A DNA stretch of 64,000 bases. It comes from Chamaecyparis obtusa (Eukaryota > Streptophyta > Pinopsida > Cupressales > Cupressaceae). The position numbers and the translations under genes are program-made. The stretch lies in assembly GCA_027943335.1 (NCBI GenBank), contig BSBK01000522.1, forward strand, positions 1,878,001 through 1,942,000. Reading direction: 5' to 3'. Positions 22,991-34,133 of this stretch are shown here, piece by piece. Each line of letters starts with the position of its first letter. Position 1 is the stretch's first letter. Under the pieces are notes generated by a model. The model ran no database searches. It was not told the origin of the DNA and worked only from the letters and a program-made list of their open reading frames with translations.

Positions 22991-23580
22991 AGTTTTATTG
23001 GGAGAATTAATTTTGTAAAAAGGTTTATCCCTGATATTTCAAACCTACTAAAACCACTGACTACCATGCTTAAAAAAGATATTCCTTTCAGCTAGACTGA
23101 TGAAGGAAAAAAGAATTTTGAACTGATAAAACATGCTCTGTCTTCAGCCCCTATTCTTGTTAATCTTGATTTTACTAAAGATTTTATTATGTATGCCTAT
23201 GGTGGTTTTGATACCATTTCAGCAATGCTGGTTCAAAAGAATGATGAAAAACAAGAGCAGCCAGTTGCTTTTTTCAGCAAATGTATGGATGACTATGAGA
23301 AAAGATACACTTTTATTGAAAAGCATGTACTAGCTGTTATTAAAGCTTTGAAGAAATTTAAGTATTTAATTGCCATAAATAAAGTGCACTTAATGGTTTC
23401 TCATCCTAGCATCAAAGAGTTTTTGCTCAACAAGGATGTTAATGAAAAGAGAGCTGGTTGGATAACAAGGGTTATGGAGTATGATGTACAGATTCATGTG
23501 ACTAAGCTGATTAGAGGCAAGGGCCTTTGTGCTCAAATGGCAGAAGAGGAAGAACAGTTTGAAGTTTTTAAAGAATATGA
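22991..23580 (+). pseudogene. RNase H of element A (gypsy type)
   Basis: Continues the same frame after a stop at 22988. It contains FIGRINFVKRFIPDIS (connection), then the RNase H region PVAFFSKCMDDYEKRYTFIEKH, the usual Ty3/gypsy pattern. The expected first catalytic Asp region reads FIMYAYGGFDTI, changed from the usual DAS. It removes RNA from the RNA-DNA hybrid. A stop at 23094 interrupts it. Confidence 0.85.
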
Positions 23581-23599
23581 AAATTTACAAGGCGATATT

Positions 23600-24880
23600 A
23601 TATTATTCAATGATCCTATGACTTGGTTGTCAGATATGACTAGATTCTTGCAAACTAGGCAATGCCCAAATAATCTTGATAAGGCAAAAAGGAGATACTA
23701 CAGGTTACAATCTATTCCCTATGTTCTTATTGATGGTGTTCTATATAGAAAAGACTATTCTGGAATGTTTCTTAAATGTATTGATTCACTAGATCAAGGC
23801 ATAATTTTATCTGAGTTTCATGATGGATCTTGTGGAGGACATTTCAGTCCTAAAACTACAGCCTAGAAAATACTAAGGGCAGACTATTATTGGCCTGATT
23901 TATTTAAGGATGCTCATGTTTGGGCCAGAAAATGTCAGAAATGTGCAATATTTGCAGGTAAACAAAGGTTGGCAGCATTGCCATTAAAACCAATTGTGGT
24001 TGATCAGCCATTTGCTAAGTGGGGTATGGACTTTATTGGTCTTATCAATCCTAATTCTAGTGCAGGTCATAAATGGATTTTGACTGCTACTAATTATTTC
24101 ACAAGATAGACTGAAGCTATTGCACTAAAGGAGGCTACTGGACCTACTGTGTTAAAATGTTATGAGGATATTGTAACCAGGTTTGGAGTCCCTCAATCAA
24201 TTATTTCTGATAATGCTATGGCTTTCATTAGTTTAGATATTATAGAATGGGCTGTAAAGAATGAGATTTACTTAAACACTTCTTCTAACTATTATCCTTA
24301 GGGTAATGGTCTTGCAGAATCTACAAATAAAAATCTAATCAAAATTATCAGAAAAACTCTACAGGATAACAAGAGAGATTGACATTCTAAATTGAAGGCA
24401 GCCTTATGGCTGGATAGGATTACACCTAAACAGGTAATTGGGAATTCCCCTTATGTCCCAATTTATGGTAAAGAGGCCAGATTACTAGTTTCCACTAAAT
24501 TTCCAGCCTTGCAGCTGGCTGATCAGATGTTATTATTTGGAGAAGAAGATCCCCTTAAACTGAGGTATGCTGAGTTGTTGCACCTTGAAGAGGAAAGGAG
24601 AAAAACATTGGAAATAATGGAACTTAAGCAAGCATAGACTAAAAGATCTTTTGACAGGAAAGTTAAGTTCAAAGAATTTAAGGAAGGAGATTTAGTACTC
24701 AAGTGGGATGTGCTACAGAGCAGGCCAAGGCAGCATGATAAATTTGATAACTTTTGGTCAGGCCCTTTTGTTATAACAGCTTGTAAGGAGAACAATGCTT
24801 TTTAGTTGTCCACAACTAAAGGGGAAGAATTGTAGATTCTAGTTAATGGAATACACCTCAAGCTTTGCTTTAAGGGTTAG
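23600..24880 (+). pseudogene. Integrase of element A
   Basis: Integrase inserts the cDNA into the genome. The zinc-binding module is visible as FHDGSCGGHFS and later CQKCAIF. The catalytic triad is intact: Asp at 24029-24031 (MDFIGL), Asp at 24209-24211 (SDNAMAF) and Glu at 24317-24319 (LAESTNK). Stops at 23863, 24106, 24298, 24379, 24635 and beyond, mostly TAG, break it. The frame ends at TAG 24878-24880, leaving only about 190 bp before the 3' LTR. Confidence 0.9.
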
Positions 24881-25074
24881 GTTAGTTTCAGTTTTTCAAA
24901 TTCAATAAGTGATGTCCAAGCACTAGTTCCTTAGGTTTCTTTGAGTCTAGTTTAGGAGTGTTTTCTTTTCAATAAAGGTTACATTCATGGTTTAGTTTTC
25001 ATAAATTTTGTTGCCCTATGATAAGCCTTCAGGTCATGTCTAGCAGGCAGACACCCAGCAAAAGTTGCCAAAAT
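24881..25074 (+). other. 3' untranslated region of element A
   Basis: Short non-coding stretch between pol and the 3' LTR. The sequence before the LTR (agcaaaagttgccaaaat) is only weakly purine-rich, so the polypurine tract is uncertain. Confidence 0.6.
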
Positions 25075-28000
25075 TGTTACTCAAAAATACAACATACAAT
25101 ACAATAAGCATAAGTAGGAAAAGGTTGCATTTGTTTGTCTAATTAACACTACCTTGCAAGATTTGTTAGTTTACATGTCCTTATTGAATTCATTCTATAT
25201 GTCATTATTGTACTCTAAGTATTGATTATTGTTCCAAAAAATTCATAAATTCATAAATAATCATTACATTGTGATTTCAAACTGAATGTGATATACAAAT
25301 GTCCTTTCTTGTTTCATGTTTCATCAATAACTAGAGTACATTGTAGAATTGAAAGAAATATTGAAGTATGGAATAGGGGTCCCATGCATTGCCTTTTGTA
25401 TTGGTTTGTGTCAGCTGGTTGTCTGCTAGGTCTCTACATTTAGGTCTTCATAAGTTTGAGTCTCCATTTGCATCTAGGTCTTTAAGGTTTCCATCTGCAT
25501 CTAGGTCTTTAGGGTTTCATATCTGCATAAGAAAGGAAAATATGGTTAGATCATGTTGGATCTAAGCAATACATGAGAAACAAATAACATACTATAGCAA
25601 TCAAGTTTTCAATACTGCATATCAATCTGGAAAATTAAATGAAATAAGGAAATGTACATTGACACTCACTGCAAGGTAGTGTTAAAGGGACTTGTTTTTG
25701 ACATGAAACCTTTTACTACTAATGATCATTGTGGTGTATGTTGTTCTTTTTATTAACTAGGTGTCTGAATTAAAGGGACTTAGTATGTTTCAAACTGAGA
25801 AACCTTTTTTAGATAGTGCATTTAATAATGATGTTATTTGAGAGCTTAATAGATTATCTTGCAGATAACAGCTAACTAGTTTTCACATTTAGTCATTGTG
25901 AAAGATGCAGATCAAGCTGGGATCCCATGATAAGAGTGCTACAGGAAGTGCCAATGATTGCAAACTTTCAAGTTCAAGATACAAATGGTGCTGCATAAAT
26001 ACTGGTATAATATGTCCTTGACTATTTCAAAAGTACATTTTCAAGCTATAAACATATTTGTTGCTGAATACAGAAAGAGTGCTTCAAGATTGAGCCATAA
26101 AATGATAAAATGTTTACAATTTGTTTTTATTGAGTGTCACGAACCCGTGTTCAAACATCATTAGTTAACATTTTGGTGTTTTTGAATGTCACGAGCCCAT
26201 GCTCAAACTTCATTAACAGTGAACAAACATTTTCATCTTCTTGTACTTATCATATTAAGTGAAGATTCAACATCAATGAGAATTGTATACAGTGGACAAA
26301 GTTACAAGATGCAAGCTGAACAGAAAGTATAAAATATGTATAAACTGGAATAGAGTATTTATAGCTAACAGAGGAATATCAACTATCTATTATGGAATGG
26401 ATAATAGTTATATGTTGAGCATCTCTCAGTCGTAATCACCTTCTAAGGTTTACGAAGGTTATGAGTGAAAGATGTGATAGTTTTATTTATAACTGATTAT
26501 ATCTTTTAACATTTTTCACTCATAACCTTGCAACTTTAGTAAGTCATTAGAGGTGTTTCATAGCTTACTGGAGCAACTGTCTGTCATTTCTGAGCTCATA
26601 ATATATGGTTTGCGAAGGAACGAGTCCACCAGTTCATCAAATTTACTACTGTTGATTACACAGGTTCATTTTAGATCAGCAAAATGAAATAGTTTGAATA
26701 TTATAATCACAGTTTATGTACAAACTATAGAAAGCTCTTAAATCAATTTCTAGTTACTCTCTTTTTTATACAGAGTGTTTTCATAAAGCTTCTCAGAAAA
26801 AGAGTATTCATTTGTTATGTTCAGAATTCCCTGTCAAGCTTTCTGGTTTTCATTATTATCATAGTTTTATGTTGAGCAAAAGATGAGATTTAATGAAGTC
26901 ACTATAGATAGTAATTCAAAGTTTATGCAAGTGTGATGAAAATTTTTTTTTTGGTGTGCAAAGTGAGCTTCATGTTACAACAATAGAGAATGTTATATGT
27001 CTACCAGTCAAGCACATCTATAGAGTCAAGAGAATATTGGAAGATCACGGCTTCAGCAAAATCAAATAAGCTTCATGTTACAACAACGAAAAGTATGAAA
27101 TGTTCACCAGTCAAAAGGCTCGAGCAATGTTTGCCAACTTTCAAGTACAAGTATTCAAAGATGCTAATTTTCATTATACACAATATCAGTGAGCTTTCGG
27201 TCAAAGCTGAGTCATTCTCAGTTACTTGACAAGTTTTTACAAGTTCTGAATCAAATGTTAAACATCTACTCATAGCCATGAGTTAAAAATGAGAACAAGT
27301 TATTCAACCCGTGAGTTCCAAATTAGGAAACTCAAGTTCTTACAAAAGAATCACTATTACGAGCTCAACCATATATGTAAGCAGAATCTCAGTCAAATCT
27401 AAGCTTTGGAATGGAACCATTGAATGTAGTCGCAGCTTTATTTTCAAGTAGAAAAGGTTATACCAGTCATAAAGTCGTGACTGCAGTCAATCATAGTTCA
27501 AGCTCATAAAAAGAAGCAGAATAAAACTATATAGGCCATGCCAAGGAAGAGAAACTCTCAGTAAAGTGAAGCTTATGACTTACAAATAAAAGAAAAGTAC
27601 AAGAAATTAAGAGATCACTAACTATTATATAGAATAAACTTGAAGCTTGCGGCTTGAAGACACAAAGAAGAGAAACTCTCAGGACAGTGAAGCTTACGGC
27701 TTACTGATAGAAACAAAGATGAGATATATACTAGTTACAACTGTGACTTGCATGCATAGCCCGTGTTTTGAAAGAAACTTTCAATAAAAAACAAATTCCT
27801 AATAGAGAGTTTTAAAATAAACTTACAGTTCGGTGAACTTGAGGTTGTATTCAATGTCGAGTTCCCTATTTAGGATGTACATCAGTGAAGAATGGCAGTG
27901 ATCTCTAGTATAACAGAAGGCTTGAGTTTAACAATGGGGTTCTTTCATAGTCAAACTAAGCTTCATAAAAAAATTTTGAAGTCTTTCTTGCAAGTTAGGG

Positions 28001-29152
28001 TTTTATTTTCCCTTAAACTTCTTTGTGAAGAATGAACACAAGTGTCGAGATCAAAAAAAGCATAACTAAGTTTGGAGTCCACAAGATGAGCAATATTCAA
28101 TGCCATCAATGCATGTCTTATTCTTGGAGAGCCTCGAAAATTGCTCATAGTGCCACCTCACATACTCACCTCCTTGATTTTTGCATTGCATTGCAAGTGG
28201 ATTGAGTAGTCATATCGACTATCTCCACTTTGCATATTTCATACTTACAGATTTTCATCTAAGTTAGGAGTTGATAATTAGATTATTTGATATTAGATTT
28301 TATCTAATATTAACTGTATTTTTTGAAATATTAGGAAGAAATGTAAAAGGGTAAAATCCTTAATATAAGCCAATATTTAAGGGGCACTTAGAGTTGAATT
28401 TTCATTAGGCTTAGTTATTGGCATGTTTTTGGCCATTTTTAGGGCATTTTTGGGGAATTTAGATTTTCAAATTTGAAGCTAGGGCTAGATGTAAAATTGA
28501 TTTTGGATGATCAATTAGGGGTTGTAGATTTTGGAGAGAGGGCATACAGTGAACACATTGTTCCTAAGTGCTTTGAAGGCCATTTTGTAATCATTTTTGT
28601 CAGATTTTGGAGAGAATGAATTAGAGATTTTGGCTCATATTTGTGAAGTTATTTTGATATTGGATCCTGTTTTCATCTTTTCTAACAAGTGTTAAATTAT
28701 TTATTATCTAAAGGAAGTGAGTAGATTTATGTTCCTTCTCAAGATAATCAATTGCTCCTAGACCTTGTATGAGAAATGTATGTTTTTTGATTATCCAAGC
28801 TATTCGTGGTAAAACCCTGATAGCATGTTTTGTCAACCTATATGTTGAACAGAGATTCAGAGTATTGAGATCTTCATTTTTGAGTTAGGATTGATGTTTC
28901 ATCATTTCTACAAAGTCTAAAATATTTATTGGTTTATCACCGTAATATTTTAGTTATAGTATTCTTTTCCCTTTTCCCAACAAATTGCAGATCAGGAAAG
29001 TGATATTCCATATTTTATAGTAACCAGCCTAGAATCCAGAGATTCTTCTTCGTTCATAGTCTACCTACAGCTAGGAGAGGTTTCTATTGTCAGGATAGAA
29101 TTGTTGTGTTGCTTTAATGCCTGAGTTAGGGTAACAATTCTAAGCCTGAATA
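25075..29152 (+). repeat. 3' LTR of element A
   Basis: Uninterrupted 4078-bp LTR from TGTTACTC to CCTGAATA. It preserves the empty target site of the 4.2-kb solo LTR. The terminal CA has changed to TA. Confidence 0.93.
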
Positions 29153-29399
29153 GTTATATAGTGTTGTGTCTGATATGTCGATATAACCGTGCAATTATGA
29201 ATATGAGGCTCTACTTGATATGGCAATATCATAGTACAAGCATGAAATACCCAAGTTGTGCTTTTGGTGTTGAAATACGAGCATGACAAGACTTCAAAAA
29301 CAAAATGAATTGGAAACTTAAGATAGATCATGTAATGCAATGAACCTTTGGAAATATAAAATAAGAAACTAAGTGTTGATATTAAAAGGGCATACATAC

Positions 29400-29471
29400 C
29401 AGTAATAGCAATTGCCCTTACATCATTTCTTCTCATTGCCTCATCATACTTTTCCCCAAGTGTATCAAGGA
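29400..29471 (-). pseudogene. Captured exon of a peroxisomal multifunctional protein (enoyl-CoA hydratase region)
   Basis: On the minus strand a 72-bp exon is bounded by an acceptor (ttctttgcAG) and a donor (GTATGT). It encodes LDTLGEK and then YDEAMRRNDVRAIAITG. The second part matches the start of the hydratase domain in plant fatty-acid beta-oxidation multifunctional proteins (MFP2/AIM1 type), where such a segment ends TG just before the oxyanion-hole loop. The reading frame is open across the exon. No neighbouring exon was found: the downstream side is close to the insertion of A, and nothing matches on its other side at 10202 and below. It is probably a gene fragment carried by the CACTA element. 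Confidence 0.7.
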
Positions 29472-30812
29472 CTGCAAAGAAACAAGATAAACAAATCACA
29501 AGCATATAGCGATGTTAGAATAGTAAAAGAATACTTTAACATAAGAAAAAAGCTACACAATATTAAAACATGACATTGTGCTTTAAAAACTAAAAAGGTA
29601 ATAATACGAGACCATTCATTAATTAGCTGTTTAAATTTTCATTAGTTGAGAATTGATAGTCATTGTCAAAAGGACAAGAAACTCATCAATGTCCTCATCA
29701 TTCCCATGGTTTAATGTCTAAAGGATAGAGACATATACAAACAAATCAATGTTTATAGATGGATTGACAATGAACAAAGAGGTTTCAAAAATAAGTGATG
29801 TGTACATTGTCAAAGAACATTGTGGTATTCACAATCAAAGAACAAAGATGTGCTCAAGGTTATAAAATAGTGATTTGTTTTAGAATGTGAAGAGTGCAGT
29901 AAGAATAGTAGTAAGTAATGTTGCAGTAACAACAAATGAAGGACAAAGATGTAAAGGAAGTGAAAAAACAATGATTGTTCAAGGGTTTTTCTATACAAAA
30001 TCAATGGTGAACAAACATTGATACAAAACAATGAAATGATAGGATCCATGAGGAAGATGAGTTGTTCACCATTCTTGATGTATTAAAGTCAACAAGATCG
30101 GTCGAAGGCCATAAAAAAAATCAATCATAATTATCTCAAAACTATGTTAAAGCATTGTCCCAAGAAATGATGAAGGTGTGTTTTCAAGAACAAAGATGGA
30201 GTCTTTGTTTTGACAGAGGGGTCACATTTTAGAGAGGGATGACAAGAACCATAATACAAAGGTATCATTTTATTATTTTGTCATCATGAATATATAGCAT
30301 GGTGAGTTTGTAAATGATTGTCATAAAGAGCAAAAAAAGATACCTAATAAGAACATAGTAAAGTATCATATTGGGCAAATTAGAGGCCAAAAGGACATCA
30401 AGTGACAATCACAAGAACCTTATTGCAAAAATAATGGTCAAGTGGGCTTAAAGATAGTGTTTCTATAATGCATTAGCAATACATAATAGTGATTAGTAAA
30501 GTGTGCAAAAAACCAGTGATAGAGTGTCGATATGCATAGAGGTCATAACAGTAATAAATGTTTATAACAATGCTTTTAATAATGCTCCAAACATTGAGAA
30601 TGTAAGATACCTATAATGATGAGCTTCATTTTGACTTGCTAATTGGCTATCACTATTAACTCTAAGCTTATCTTTAAAGTTTGAGCTTCACTTGGTTTTG
30701 AGAATAGTTTAATATTCTCTACTTAACAAGGCCAACCACGTGAAGGTGTAAGCTCATTTGGCCCCTCCCCCCCCCCTAACATCACTCTAAATTCCCCATT
30801 AACATATAATAA

Positions 30813-30836
30813 CATTCATTCATTCATTCATTCATC
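30813..30836. repeat. CATT microsatellite
   Basis: Tandem CATT units, about six copies. Confidence 0.9.
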
Positions 30837-30880
30837 CATTTTTGAAATATAACATTCAATCATTATAATCAGATGATAAC

Positions 30881-30990
30881 ATTCATTAACACATAAAATT
30901 CATTAACACACAACATTCATGAATAATTCATTAACACATAAAATTCATTAACACACAACATTCATGAATAATTCATTAACACATCATTCA
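30881..30990 (+). repeat. 45-bp perfect tandem repeat
   Basis: Two identical 45-bp copies (30881-30925 and 30926-30970), each beginning ATTCATTAACACATAAAATT, then a partial third copy. Identity of the two copies indicates recent duplication compared with the decayed surroundings. Confidence 0.92.
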
Positions 30991-31061
30991 TCAACATTAC
31001 TAGTACAAAATTACATCCATTAAGACAACATTCTTTCATTACCAAAAAATGTTAATTATAA

Positions 31062-34000
31062 TCATTTATTTTTGGGTTTCTTGCTATTTTTTTTCTTGTA
31101 ATTTCTAAGAGGAAGAGAAATGTCCTCATCATTCCCCTCCTCTACTGATTCTAATGGCAACACATGTCTCCTCCTCGTCTATTCAGGAACAGAAGGCCGC
31201 TGCGCCAAAGGGAGGTCCGCTGCAACAACAACTACGTCATGAATTAAATTTACACATAATAAATTTAAAAGAACAAAACATAGATTTTCTTTTCCTGAAT
31301 GTGCCACATGATCTACATGGTGATCACTCTAAACATCCTTTGGCACTCGTTCAACATGACATTTTGCATCCTCTAAAATATACACAAAAAAGGTTACACC
31401 AAGTTCAATTTAAGATGTTAAATTGTATTAATAATTACATAATTAATTTTAAATAGAAAATGAGCACCTCCATCAACACTTGATGCACATCAGGGGCTTC
31501 ATCATGTGGCGTATGATCTATGTTACGATTAAGAGGCTGCACTGCAATGTCATACACATTATTATCAAATAGATTGTTGCTCAATTATTCAATTTCTAAT
31601 ATATTTTTTGGCATATTTACCTATTCACATGATGCAGGAGACTCTTGGGTTGGGCCAGTGGAAGCTTGGCATAGGCATTCAGCCACGGCTTGATAGCCTT
31701 CCTTGAAGGCAATTTTTTGTGTTATGCCGTGGCCTCTAAATTAAATTTAGAGCCCTGAATTTTTTGATTAAACAAAATTATTTGCATTTTATAAATAATT
31801 TTTCTCTGCAATTCATTTACTGCTACATACAATTCATGCTTTAATTTTGGAATATCCACCAGAGCCAAGTCTGTGCTACCCAATCTTTTGCAGCCTGGCC
31901 TTTGTTGCCTTTGATGTGTCCTGCAACCTATGAAAAGTTTGAAATATGTTAGATGATATAGATATAAAGATCACTAATTAGTGCATTATTACATTGTACT
32001 AGTAGTTAATACTATTGCATACCTTCTTCTCTCATTTGGTGGTGTAATTCCTCTTTGAGCATCCCCTTTCTCCTTTGCATCCAAAATGAACTCATTCCAA
32101 TCCCTCACTGGAATAAAGGGAGGACGCTCGTACTTTGGGTTCTAGACAAGACTCCTTCTATATGAGTCCCTTACAGTCTTAAGATGTTTGCAAGCTTTTT
32201 CTAAAAATTTCTTCTCCTCAAAAAGATTACTACCAAACTCATGCTCTAAATCTTTAATGAGCTGATCTTTTAATTTTTTGTCTTGCAAGTTCCACCTTTT
32301 AAGAAAAAACACAAAATTGTTAGATAGAAAAATTAACTAAAGTTGTGTACCTTGAATATAGTAAAAGAAAAGACCTGAATGAAAGTAAAAATACTGTACC
32401 AATTAATAATATGAAAAAAAAAACAATGTGATAGGGTTAGTTCACTTATGATGTTCCACCTTGTACGTATTATGGGTCGAATATCTTTAGTGTGTTGTCA
32501 TAAAGCGTCTTATAAAATGAATTGTTTCCTGCAAAAAATCAATCCAAAACTTGATAAGAATAGGTAAATGCATATTACAATATAAAAAATAATAATTTTA
32601 AAGTACTTGGAAGCTTGGGACATCTTAAAGGCATCAATTCATTATTGTCAATCAACAATGACGTCTACATAACTCCCATGCTAGAAAGACAGGTAGATCC
32701 AAGAAATTATGGTGAATTATCACCAATACATGTACTCTGATCGGTATCTGGCATAGCAGATGGTGTTGGTGTATCTCCTACTCCACAAAATTAATCCACT
32801 ATGTGATGCACCCAAGATTAAAGTACAAATTATCAAATCATAATTAACACAAAACCAAATATAGCAAAATGGGGATTTACTAGGCATAGACCATGAAGGT
32901 GTCAATGTTTGCATTCTCCTTGTTTTTGACATTGCACTCAACAATCTCTGATGGACGTCCATCGACCTCCTAGGAGGAGTCACCTGCACTTGATGACCTG
33001 AACAATACATTGTTAGCAAAGACATTTTGAAATAATAAAAGTAAGAGTTAACTTAAGAAGTTTTTGAATGTTCCAAAGAAAACATTTCTTGTAACTTGTC
33101 AACTAAAGGATTATTTTACCTGAGGTGGCTAGAGCTCTGCTACTACTGGCCTCACCGTGTTGTCCTTGACTAGGTACTTGAGTTTCCAAAAAATCTTGTA
33201 ACAGGAACACATATTACATATTTTACTTCACAACATAAAAGAGTATAAAATATAAACCTTTATTGAACTTTTGTTATAACTAAAGTTTCATTACTTCTTA
33301 CTTCATAATGATGCACTTGCACCCTCAATTCAGATAGCCTCTTTAGCATCTCCTCGATTGGATTTGCTTCATCCAAAATGCTCATAATTTCTAAATTGAT
33401 TATTTTTAGTTTTTTCCTCAACATAATTGTTATATTAGGCATTTCTGTGATATCATCATCAGAAGGGGTAGCTATTGCCTCTGTTGCTGCAGGTGCTTTT
33501 CCCCTATCCTGAACATCAAATTGTGACAGGAATATCAGTAAAACTATCATAAAAACTCTAAAACCCTAAATAAAATAATGTAATAATATAACATTTTTCA
33601 ACTATCTAATTTGTACAATTTCAATAAGGTTTACCATTGCTGAAGAATGGGTGGGAGGAGCATTCTCGTGGCCTCTATCATGTGGGGGATCCATATCATC
33701 CTGTGACAAAGATTAAATATAAAAAATTCAACGAACTAAAAGCAATAGACTTAGCAAAAAAAACTTATTAATAAAATGGTATATAGTACTTACCACCCTC
33801 ATGATAGTAACTTTGTTTGTATCTATGCGATTTAAATGGTAATCTATTTTCAGTTCTTCCCCTGCACTTATTGATTTTATCGCACATACAAAAATTTGAT
33901 TCCCCTCATGCGCCTCAAATATGCAATTGGGTTGCTTATTAGTTGAGGAAGGTCGCATACTATTTATGAAACCCTCAATATTACCTGTTGCTTTTGGTCT

Positions 34001-34133
34001 CCCATCAATGTATATTGCAAATCTTTTACTTTGATCATTTTCTTTCCATTGTCTAATATTGGAATCAATTGCAATAATGAAGGGTTGTCTTATATATCTA
34101 TGAATCAATCCATTCTTAATGTAAACACCAAGG
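31062..34133 (-). pseudogene. Multi-exon CACTA gene: SET-like exon joined to En/Spm accessory-protein exons
   Basis: The gene reads right to left. Exons I can define: 33794-34133 (SET-like), 33635-33700, about 33302-33508, about 33150-33194, about 32887-32999, about 32650-32790, an unclear piece near 32480-32530, 32023-32295, 31621-31927, two small ones near 31470-31535 and 31290-31370, and last exon 31062-31219 ending NSKKPKNK and TGA. Most borders have AG/GT, and phases agree between successive exons where I could test them. The 32023-32295 exon (RRSLV, NPKYERPPFIPVRDWNEFIL) and the next (HRLGSGGYSK) resemble plant Ptta/En/Spm-type proteins encoded by CACTA elements. Middle exons are Ser/Pro/Thr-rich and probably disordered. 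At least five in-frame stops, mostly explicable as Gln codons changed to TAG or TAA, show it is dead. The 5' end is not resolved. Confidence 0.62.
33794..34133 (-). pseudogene. SET-domain-like exon of the CACTA gene
   Basis: This 340-bp exon has acceptor ATACAG and an ideal donor GTAAGT; 113 codons are open. It contains RFAIYIDGRPKATGNIEGFI, then KQPNCIF, IFVCAIKS and AGEELKIDYHLNR. That order, the Tyr-Ile-Asp-Gly strand, the Gly-Asn plus Phe-Ile-Asn block, Pro-Asn-Cys, then Gly-Glu-Glu-Leu plus Asp-Tyr, is the C-terminal half of a SET lysine-methyltransferase fold. The usual Asn-His-Ser-Cys core reads FINSMRPSS, so activity is doubtful even before decay. The N-terminal half (GxG region) was not found upstream. 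The next exon follows in phase. Confidence 0.72.

Larger units (their letters stand above)
10208..29152 (+). mobile_element. Gypsy element A with giant LTRs
   Basis: Target duplication GTTAT (10203-10207 and 29153-29157) flanks LTRs that begin TGTTACTC and end CCTGAACA (5') or CCTGAATA (3'). Excluding its own nested solo LTR, the element is about 14.8 kb: a 5' LTR of about 4094 bp, a 6586-bp internal region, and a 4078-bp 3' LTR. LTRs therefore make up over half of it. The internal region codes gag, protease, archaeal-type RNase H, reverse transcriptase, RNase H and integrase almost in one frame, broken mainly by nonsense changes. It inserted into the CACTA element. Confidence 0.93.
29158..31061. 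other. CACTA interior right of element A
   Basis: Apart from the captured exon at 29400-29471, this AT-rich stretch has no recognisable gene. It contains a run of Cs at about 30762-30776, a (CATT)n microsatellite at 30813-30836 and a 45-bp tandem repeat at 30881-30990. Confidence 0.5.

Noticed and set aside
24523..24795. 90-codon minus-strand ORF within integrase of A
   Set aside because: Shadow of the real coding frame on the opposite strand; no motif.
29400..29471. A functional beta-oxidation multifunctional gene in this window
   Set aside because: Only one exon is present; no hydratase, dehydrogenase or flanking exons were found on either side, including across element A.
30881..30990. 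CRISPR-like array
   Set aside because: Copies are contiguous without unique spacers, and the context is a plant transposon.
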